A model generated the notes under the pieces. It saw only the letters and a list, made by a program, of their open reading frames with translations. It had not been told where the DNA came from and did no database searches. Both the position numbers and the translations under genes were made by a program. A stretch of 29,812 nucleotides of DNA, from NCBI GenBank assembly GCA_002373775.1, contig DFJW01000050.1, positions 1 through 29,812 on the forward strand, given 5' to 3'. Below, in pieces: positions 1-5,306 of this stretch; position 1 is the first letter of the stretch, and each line of letters begins with the position of its first letter. This stretch comes from Ruminococcus flavefaciens (GTDB taxonomy: Bacteria > Bacillota > Clostridia > Oscillospirales > Ruminococcaceae).

Positions 1-258
1 ACACAAGCATTATTAAATTTTTGAAATTGTAAGGGTGCTGCACGGCTGTCGCTTTATTTTCAGTCTGAGACCTGCTCATTGCCGGTCAGAAATAAGTCGC
101 ACTGTATCGCTTACGCTCGCATTGCTCCATATTTCTTCCCTTCGCAAACTCCCTTCATCTGCCACCGGCAGCGGTCGTCTGCTCAGCAAATTCGCTGCAC
201 TACCAACTGTGCTACACAAGCATATTAAATTTTTGAATTTTGTAAGTGTGCTACACGG
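1..258. repeat. Imperfect 45-bp direct repeats flanking a tRNA-like fragment
   Basis: Positions 1-45 and 214-258 are two copies (about 40 of 45 bases identical) of a unit that begins ACACAAGCAT and ends GCACGG or ACACGG. On the minus strand the stretch just below position 218 reads like the 5' half of a tRNA: an acceptor-like GCTTGTG, then TA, then a D-arm (GCAC, AGTTGGTA, GTGC). No matching T-arm or 3' acceptor strand follows, so this copy cannot be a working tRNA. The first copy is cut by the window edge at the same acceptor-like sequence, so a true tRNA or another copy may lie just outside. The 107-aa and 67-aa open frames here have no ribosome binding site or recognisable content. Positions 259-360 show nothing further. 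Confidence 0.55.
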
Positions 259-362
259 AAAACCGCACTGCATAAGCATATCAGATCACTCAAAACAAGT
301 TCACTGGCTGTGCAACAAAATAATTATACACTATAATAAAGGGAAAGTCAATAGCTGAGGGG

Positions 363-390
363 AAAAAAGTCAGGGACGGAAGTCCCTGAC
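363..390 (-). terminator. Intrinsic terminator after the CarD gene
   Basis: A perfect 9-bp stem (GTCAGGGAC, positions 369-377, with GTCCCTGAC, 382-390) and a 4-nt loop is followed on the minus strand by six T (368-363). It lies 3 bases beyond the stop codon of the CarD-type gene. Confidence 0.9.
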
Positions 391-392
391 GG

Positions 393-893
393 TCAATCTC
401 CGAGAGTACGGCATATATATGGTACGACTTCTTCGCGGGGAATGCTTAGTGCATATGCGAATTCGTCATACAGCATATTCTCGGCATCGTGCAGGAAGCG
501 TTCATCGGATGAGCGCAGGTGCTTATGGGATTTTTCGAGTTCCTTGCGGTGCAGGTACAGAGCCTTGATGAGCTTGACCAGATCATGTCTGTCTCCTTTG
601 TCGATGATGTCCTTATAGGCTTCTTTGCGCTGTATGTCGTTTTCTATCCAGATAGGACCTTCATCCGGCATGACGCTTATCAGTTCCTCGACTTCAGCTT
701 TGGAGCATACTCCGCGCATCTTTTCAGTGAGGGAACTGTTGGAGGTAGGGATATAGAATGTGTTCTTGCTGTCGCCGACTGGCTGGAGGACGTAGTATTC
801 ACGGTCTTCGCCGCAGAAGTCACGCTTTTCAATGCTTTTGATCTGACATACACCGTATGAAGAGTATACTACCGCATCATTCACTTTATACAT
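393..893 (-). CDS. CarD/CdnL-type transcriptional regulator
   Basis: This 166-aa protein starts MYKVNDAVVYSSYGVCQIKS, the typical opening of the CarD/TRCF RNA-polymerase-interaction domain: a small Tudor-like barrel covering about residues 1-60, including the common sequence YYVLQP. The rest (about 65-160) is helical, as in CarD/CdnL proteins, where it contacts promoter DNA beside RNA polymerase. Known members bind the polymerase beta subunit and tune open-complex formation at many promoters. The start is fixed by AGGAGGT a few bases upstream. The gene is monocistronic in appearance, with its own promoter, a hairpin in the leader and a strong terminator. A specialised paralogue rather than the global CarD cannot be excluded. 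Confidence 0.85.
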   Translation of the reverse strand: MYKVNDAVVYSSYGVCQIKSIEKRDFCGEDREYYVLQPVGDSKNTFYIPTSNSSLTEKMRGVCSKAEVEELISVMPDEGPIWIENDIQRKEAYKDIIDKGDRHDLVKLIKALYLHRKELEKSHKHLRSSDERFLHDAENMLYDEFAYALSIPREEVVPYICRTLGD

Positions 894-914
894 ATTTTAC
901 CTCCTGAAAAATGA

Positions 915-970
915 TAAAAAAATAAAGTGCAGCCCATCATCAACCGGATTTACGTCCGAACAGGCTACAC
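915..970 (-). promoter_or_regulatory. Terminator-like hairpin in the CarD leader
   Basis: On the minus strand GTGTAGCC (970-963) pairs with GGCTGCAC (934-927) over 8 bp, with a possible inner CGGA/TCCG stem, and is followed at once by TTTATTTTTTT (926-916). It lies after the predicted carD promoter and before its ribosome binding site. It could be an attenuator of carD, or the true terminator of the lar operon read through from above. No known riboswitch class is recognised. Confidence 0.55.
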
Positions 971-982
971 GTTGATATAAAT

Positions 983-1011
983 ATTATAGCACAGATCTTC
1001 AAAAATAGCAA
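983..1011 (-). promoter_or_regulatory. Sigma-A promoter for the CarD gene
   Basis: On the minus strand: TTGCTA (1011-1006), a 17-bp spacer, TATAAT (988-983), preceded by TGC (extended -10). The predicted start lies near 976, immediately before the leader hairpin. Confidence 0.7.
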
Positions 1012-1062
1012 GAGACACGCGAAAAATTCTTTTTAGTGCTGTAATAGAGAGCGGCATTGCAG

Positions 1063-1081
1063 GGGCGGCATTTCGCCGCCC
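1063..1081 (-). terminator. Hairpin after larC (possible weak terminator)
   Basis: A perfect 7-bp GC stem (GGGCGGC / GCCGCCC) with a 5-nt loop lies 19 bases past the larC stop codon. No T-tract follows on the minus strand, so on its own it would be a weak terminator or an mRNA 3'-end stabiliser. Confidence 0.45.
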
Positions 1082-1099
1082 GGGAAACGCTTCTTGCAC

Positions 1100-2386
1100 T
1101 CAATTGTGCGTTGCAGTGCTGCTGTCTATCATTGACCTTACCTCAGCCAGAGACAGGTCGTTCTCTCTGGCTATGCGTGATACGTCGTCGAATTCCGCCT
1201 TTGAACGCGACACACCGTAGCCGGATGAATCTTTTATCTTCACTGTGCCGTACGGTGTCTCAGCGTTTCGGGATGACCTGCTGAGCGTATACCTCCGGCA
1301 GATGCTTTCCCTCACGCCGATAGTTGAAGTGTGACGGAGGATCAGTTCTGCGAAGAACGAGCGCTGTTCCGGTCTGCAAATGCAGGTGAGCATTACTCCC
1401 GGACGGTTCTTCTTCATGTTTACCGGAACTGTGAAAACATCAAGTGCGCCCTTGCTGAGAATGATGTCGCAGGCGTAGGCGATGTCTTCGCCGGTCATAT
1501 CGTCAATGTTGCACACCAGCTCTGCCACGTCGTCCGCATTGCCGGAGGTCTGACCGAGGAAAGCCCTTACGCAGTTCATGCGCGGGAATTCCTTAGTGCC
1601 GATGCCGTATCCGGTCTTTTCTGTACGCATCACCGGCATATCGCCGAAGCTGTCAGCGAAATATTTCAGCAGGGCTGCACCTGTGGGAGTGCAGAGCTCG
1701 CCTTCGATGCTTCCGCTGTAGACCGGCACATCTCTTAGTATATAAGAAGTCGCCGGAGCAGGAACGGGGAGAATGCCATGAGCGCAGTGGACATGTCCTT
1801 TTCCCACATGGACCGGAGATACGATGACGCTGTCCGGCGCTATCATATCCATGAGCAGGCAGACACCGACTACATCTGCCACTGCGTCCATAGTTCCGAC
1901 TTCGTGGAAGTGTATCTCATCAATGCTCCTGCCGTGTACATGACTTTCAGCCTCAGCTATGAGTGTGTAGACAGCGGCAGCATCCTTTCTGACTTTTTCC
2001 GGAAGGTCCAGCTTTGAGATGAGCTGTCTGATATCCTCCATGGATGTATGGCGGTGATGATGTCCATGTTCGTGATTATGCTCATGTTCATGGTGATGCT
2101 CGTGGTGATGTTCATGTTCATGGTGATGCTCGTGTTCATGGTGGTGCTCATGTTCATGATGATGGACATCGCGGCTCTCTTCCTCTTCGCCGTTTATCTT
2201 CACGCTGACTTTCGTGCCGAGTATACCGCAGCTGCTTTTTGGCTCAGCTGAGACTTCGACGCCTTCAAGTCCGATAGAGTTCATTTTTCCGAGGAAAGCC
2301 TGCTTGTCCGGGAGCAGTTCAAGAAGCGCGGCTGTGAGCATATCGCCGGCAGCTCCCATGGCACATTCTATATACAGTGTTTTCAT
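1100..2386 (-). CDS. larC: LarC, nickel insertion protein for the nickel-pincer nucleotide
   Basis: The 428-aa protein begins MKTLYIECAMGAAGDMLTAA, the LarC family opening. LarC is a CTP-dependent cyclometallase that inserts nickel into the pyridinium bis-thioacid mononucleotide made by LarB and LarE. Residues 75-113 are a His/Glu insert with 26 histidines in 39 residues, a likely metal-holding segment. In Lactobacillus plantarum LarC is made from two frames by programmed frameshifting; here one uninterrupted frame encodes the whole protein. Its start ATG overlaps the larB stop by four bases (ATGA), so the two are translationally coupled. It is the last gene of the larE-X-Y-larB-larC operon. 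Confidence 0.93.
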   Translation of the reverse strand: MKTLYIECAMGAAGDMLTAALLELLPDKQAFLGKMNSIGLEGVEVSAEPKSSCGILGTKVSVKINGEEEESRDVHHHEHEHHHEHEHHHEHEHHHEHHHEHEHNHEHGHHHRHTSMEDIRQLISKLDLPEKVRKDAAAVYTLIAEAESHVHGRSIDEIHFHEVGTMDAVADVVGVCLLMDMIAPDSVIVSPVHVGKGHVHCAHGILPVPAPATSYILRDVPVYSGSIEGELCTPTGAALLKYFADSFGDMPVMRTEKTGYGIGTKEFPRMNCVRAFLGQTSGNADDVAELVCNIDDMTGEDIAYACDIILSKGALDVFTVPVNMKKNRPGVMLTCICRPEQRSFFAELILRHTSTIGVRESICRRYTLSRSSRNAETPYGTVKIKDSSGYGVSRSKAEFDDVSRIARENDLSLAEVRSMIDSSTATHN

Positions 2387-3147
2387 TTGTTATTACCGCC
2401 TTTGATATGATTTATCAGGCTCGCCTGATATGCAGCACCGAATCCGTTGTCGATATTCACCACACTTACTCCGCTGGCACAGGAATTGAGCATTGAGAGC
2501 AGTGCGGATATGCCGCCGAAGCTTGCGCCGTATCCCACACTGGTGGGGACGGCTATCACGGGACAGTCCGCAAGTCCGCCTATGACGCTGGCGAGGGCAC
2601 CTTCCATTCCGGCGATAGCTATTATCACCGCTGCTGACATTATCTCGTCAGTGTGGGCAAGAAGCCTGTGTATCCCTGCAACGCCCACATCATAAAGTCT
2701 GCTGACTTCATTTCCGAGGAAAGCCGCAGTGACAGCAGCTTCCTCCGCTACAGGTATATCGCTGGTGCCGCCTGTGGCGATGACTATCCTGCCGATGCCG
2801 TCAGCTTCCGGGATGCCGCCGGCAATACCTATCCTTGCCTGCGGGAAGTACTCTATATCCGCCGAGCTCTTTACTTCTTCTGCCGCCTCCGCAGAGAGCC
2901 GTGTTATAAGTACGCGCTGCTGACCGTTATCCATAAGGGAGCGGATTATGCCGGATATCTGCTGCGGAGTTTTCCCTGCGCCGTAGATGACTTCTCCGAC
3001 GCCCTGCCTTACAGAACGGTGTATGTCGGTATGAGCGTATCCGATGTCCTCAAAGGGCAGCGCACGGATACGAAGAGCTGCTTCGCATGCCGTGACACTA
3101 CCGTCTGCGACCTGTCTGAGCAGCTCTGTCAGCTCTTTCTGTTCCAT
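2383..3147 (-). CDS. larB: LarB, nicotinic acid adenine dinucleotide carboxylase/hydrolase
   Basis: The 254-aa protein has the length and layout of LarB: a helical N-terminal part with the sequence YGAGKTPQQI, then a PurE-like C-terminal domain (about residues 115-250) with the stretches ATGGTSDIPVAEEA, GMEGALASVIGG and VPTSVGYGASFGG. LarB carboxylates the pyridinium ring of NaAD and cleaves the product to the mononucleotide, the first step of the nickel-pincer cofactor. The start lies one base after the stop of the preceding small membrane gene, and the stop overlaps larC. Confidence 0.94.
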   Translation of the reverse strand: MEQKELTELLRQVADGSVTACEAALRIRALPFEDIGYAHTDIHRSVRQGVGEVIYGAGKTPQQISGIIRSLMDNGQQRVLITRLSAEAAEEVKSSADIEYFPQARIGIAGGIPEADGIGRIVIATGGTSDIPVAEEAAVTAAFLGNEVSRLYDVGVAGIHRLLAHTDEIMSAAVIIAIAGMEGALASVIGGLADCPVIAVPTSVGYGASFGGISALLSMLNSCASGVSVVNIDNGFGAAYQASLINHIKGGNNK

Positions 3148-3148
3148 A

Positions 3149-3463
3149 TCACTGTTTTTTTGTGAGAGTATTCTTCACAACTCCGCCCGGATCTTTTACA
3201 AGGACTATCACGAGCCATATGATAAGTCCGAGGGCAGCTGCGCTTGCTCCGAGAAAGGCGTCGTTGAGCATGTCAGTGCCGGAGGGAGTGAAGTACTCTG
3301 CACGGAGTTCGATGTATTCAGCCACGGCGTCCACCAGCCACATGAGAGAAGCTCCCCAGTAAATGAGAGCGAGCTTTCCGATGAAGAGACTGCGAGCCTT
3401 TTCGCTGGAGTACCAGATGATCGTGGTTATTATAGCGGCTGTAACTGTTATGAGTAATGTCAT
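3149..3463 (-). CDS. Small three-span membrane protein in the lar operon, unknown function
   Basis: I place the start at the ATG at 3463 (104 aa), not at the upstream in-frame start, because it overlaps the previous stop as ATGA and has an AAGGAG site upstream. The protein has three hydrophobic spans: about residues 1-19, 33-58 and 75-95. A charged WYSSEKARS segment follows the first span. The size and layout are loosely reminiscent of HsmA-type small membrane proteins, but this is a weak guess. Because it is coupled both to the next membrane gene and to larB, it is probably part of the nickel-cofactor pathway, perhaps in nickel entry or in placing the enzymes at the membrane. Confidence 0.75.
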   Translation of the reverse strand: MTLLITVTAAIITTIIWYSSEKARSLFIGKLALIYWGASLMWLVDAVAEYIELRAEYFTPSGTDMLNDAFLGASAAALGLIIWLVIVLVKDPGGVVKNTLTKKQ

Positions 3464-3849
3464 GCGGATGCTCCTTCCGATGCAGCCTTTGCTGCTGTGC
3501 GTTTGCGTATCATGCCGGATGCTGTTACTATACCTGCCCATGCGAGAGTGACGACGGCAGCCATAGCAGTGCCGGATGTTGCCATTTCGGTGAGCATCTC
3601 AGCAGTTGATTCCGGATCGGAAGCTGCTGTCAGGAAGGGGAAGAAGGGCTGTACTTCGCCGTGCCAGACGTGTTCGAACGCCAGAAGACCTGAGCCTCCC
3701 CAGAGCATATTGTTGAGCAGTCCGAGTTTCTCCGAGAGTTTCGGCTTGTCGGTCTGCTGTTCGGGAGACTTTGCCTCCTTCTTCCTGACTGCTTTTGCTG
3801 CGACGGTAGTGATGACCGCCTCTGCTGTGGGTACTAAAAAACATGCCAT
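3460..3849 (-). CDS. Small membrane protein with an FEHVWHGE motif in the lar operon, unknown function
   Basis: This 129-aa protein begins MACFLVPTAEAVITTVAAKA, followed by a charged Lys/Glu/Pro linker (about 22-40). It then has a hydrophobic span with the striking motif LLAFEHVWHGEVQPFFPF (about 55-72) and a second span (about 93-112). The two histidines and two glutamates at a membrane edge could bind a metal, but that is inference. The start has a GGAGGA site inside the end of larE, four bases separate it from the larE stop, and its own stop overlaps the next gene. I recognise no characterised family. The second membrane gene next to it probably forms a functional pair with it. Confidence 0.78.
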   Translation of the reverse strand: MACFLVPTAEAVITTVAAKAVRKKEAKSPEQQTDKPKLSEKLGLLNNMLWGGSGLLAFEHVWHGEVQPFFPFLTAASDPESTAEMLTEMATSGTAMAAVVTLAWAGIVTASGMIRKRTAAKAASEGASA

Positions 3850-3853
3850 AGTG

Positions 3854-4672
3854 TTATTCCTCCTTATTCTTATTAATTATATCATTCATGCTGCCCATAC
3901 GGTAGCCTTGTAAGTCGAGGCTAACATATGAAAAGCCGTATTCCTTGAATTTTTCCGCGATCTTCTCCCTCATACCAAGCAGCAGCCCGAATTCGGAAGG
4001 CAGCAGCTCGATTCGTGCGGATGTGCCCTGAATGCGGACTCTGCGCTGTGTGAAGCCGTTTTCGGAGAGCAGCTGCTCAGCCTTTTCGATCATGCCGAGC
4101 TTTCCGGGAGTTATCTCCTCGCCGTACGGGATCCGCGTTGCAAGGCAGGCGAAGGATGGCTTTTCCCATGTGGGAAGCCCGAGTTTGCGGGAGATTCCGC
4201 GTATCTCCTGCTTTGTAAGTCCTGCCTGACGCAGGGGGCTTACGATGCCCAGTTCGGCTATAGCCTTCATACCGGGACGGTAATCGCCGGTGTCGTCGAG
4301 ATTTGAGCCTTCCGCAACATATGCGCAGCCGTTCTCTCCGGCTATCTCCATTATCCGCGAGAAGACCGCTTTCTTGCAGATGTAGCAGCGGTCAGGCGGA
4401 TTCCGCCGGAAGTCTTCCATATCGGCTGCATGGGAGGTGAAAAGTATCTGCCGCACTCCCAGTGCTTCGCAGAAAGCTCTGGTCTCATCGGTCTCACGCC
4501 GGGGAAAGACGGCGGAATCGGCAGTTATGGCGATACAGTTTTCGCCCAGTGCCTCATGGGCTGCTTTCAGCAGGAGAGTGGAATCCACTCCGCCGGAGAA
4601 GGCGACTGCTGCACTTCCGAGGCTCTTCAGGTGTTCTTTCAGCAAGTTGTACTTTGTTTCCGTATCATCCAT
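3854..4672 (-). CDS. larE: LarE, ATP-dependent sulfur transferase of nickel-pincer synthesis
   Basis: The 272-aa PP-loop ATP pyrophosphatase has the signature AFSGGVDSTLLLKA (residues 24-37). LarE adenylates the carboxylates of the LarB product and replaces them with sulfur. Cys176, in KPSFACLATR (171-180), falls exactly at the position of the sacrificial sulfur-donor cysteine of the L. plantarum enzyme. A CxxC pair (Cys96, Cys99) lies in DRCYICKK. The start ATG follows AAGGAGGT at about 12 bases. It is the first gene of the operon, with a good promoter immediately upstream, and is coupled by short gaps or overlaps to two membrane proteins, larB and larC. Confidence 0.93.
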   Translation of the reverse strand: MDDTETKYNLLKEHLKSLGSAAVAFSGGVDSTLLLKAAHEALGENCIAITADSAVFPRRETDETRAFCEALGVRQILFTSHAADMEDFRRNPPDRCYICKKAVFSRIMEIAGENGCAYVAEGSNLDDTGDYRPGMKAIAELGIVSPLRQAGLTKQEIRGISRKLGLPTWEKPSFACLATRIPYGEEITPGKLGMIEKAEQLLSENGFTQRRVRIQGTSARIELLPSEFGLLLGMREKIAEKFKEYGFSYVSLDLQGYRMGSMNDIINKNKEE

Positions 4673-4713
4673 GTGCAGTCCGCACCTCCTTGTTTATTTA
4701 TAATATTACTATT

Positions 4714-4742
4714 ATTATATCAGATAAGCATGGTTAAATCAA
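4714..4742 (-). promoter_or_regulatory. Sigma-A promoter of the lar operon
   Basis: On the minus strand: TTGATT (4742-4737), 17-bp spacer, TATAAT (4719-4714), with TGA before the -10. It lies about 40 bases upstream of the larE start and is divergent from the sigma-factor promoter. I see no clear nickel-responsive operator. Confidence 0.7.
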
Positions 4743-4758
4743 GACCGCAAAAAATCGC

Positions 4759-4787
4759 TTGACATTTGTTCACAAATTATTTACAAT
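4759..4787 (+). promoter_or_regulatory. Sigma-A-type promoter of the sigma factor gene
   Basis: TTGACA (4759-4764), 17-bp spacer, TACAAT (4782-4787). It is the only inferred promoter here with an AT-rich spacer end in place of TGn. This suggests housekeeping transcription of the sigma gene rather than pure autoregulation. Confidence 0.7.
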
Positions 4788-4844
4788 TGAAATCGCACAT
4801 TGCATATGTCTGTAACGTCAATCATTATGAAGGGAGGTTAAAAT

Positions 4845-5303
4845 GTGTCAGTTGATTTAAATGAACAGTATGACAAGATATTCCGGTTCTGCTATTTCAA
4901 AGTGCATGACCGTGAGCTTGCGGAAGACCTGACGCAGGAGACCTTCCTTCGGTTCCTGGAACGGCCGCAGTATCACGGGATAAACAAGGATATGCAGTAT
5001 CTGTACACTATTGCCGGCAACTTGTGTGTGGATTCATTCCGGAAAAAGAGTACTGCTGAACTGACAGATAACATCCCCGATGATTCAGAATATGAGGACG
5101 ATATCCTTACAAGCGTAGCCCTGGGAAACGCTATAAGGAAATTATCTTCCGAAGACAGGGAAATACTCATGCTGCGATATGTCAATGAGGTGCCTGTAGG
5201 CGTAATATGCGGATTGTTCGGCATGTCACGTTTCGCAATGAGCCGAAGGCTGAAAAAGATCATTGGTTTTCTCAGAAACGATTTTAACGGAAAGGAGGTA
5301 TGA
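4845..5303 (+). CDS. ECF-type RNA polymerase sigma factor
   Basis: The 152-aa protein contains sigma region 2 (about residues 8-40, with FRFCYFKVHDRELAEDLTQE) and sigma region 4 (about 95-150, with LSSEDREILMLRYVNEVPVG and a helix-turn-helix around GLFGMSRFAMSRRLKK). ECF sigma factors direct polymerase to a small regulon and are held by a membrane anti-sigma partner. The start is a GTG at 4845; the overlapping ATG two bases earlier runs into a stop after five codons. GGGAGG lies 7 bases upstream. The next gene begins three bases after the stop and encodes an anti-sigma-like N-terminus, so the two form a sensing pair. Confidence 0.9.
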   Translation: MSVDLNEQYDKIFRFCYFKVHDRELAEDLTQETFLRFLERPQYHGINKDMQYLYTIAGNLCVDSFRKKSTAELTDNIPDDSEYEDDILTSVALGNAIRKLSSEDREILMLRYVNEVPVGVICGLFGMSRFAMSRRLKKIIGFLRNDFNGKEV

Positions 5304-5306
5304 TGT

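Noticed and set aside
160..225. Functional tRNA on the minus strand
   Set aside because: Only an acceptor-like segment and D-arm fit; the T-arm and 3' acceptor strand are missing.
2048..2251. Possible CRISPR or satellite repeat in the lar region
   Set aside because: The repetition is made of His/Glu codons in frame with larC, not direct repeats with unique spacers.
1100..2386. Programmed frameshift in larC
   Set aside because: A single frame encodes the full-length protein, so no frameshift is needed.
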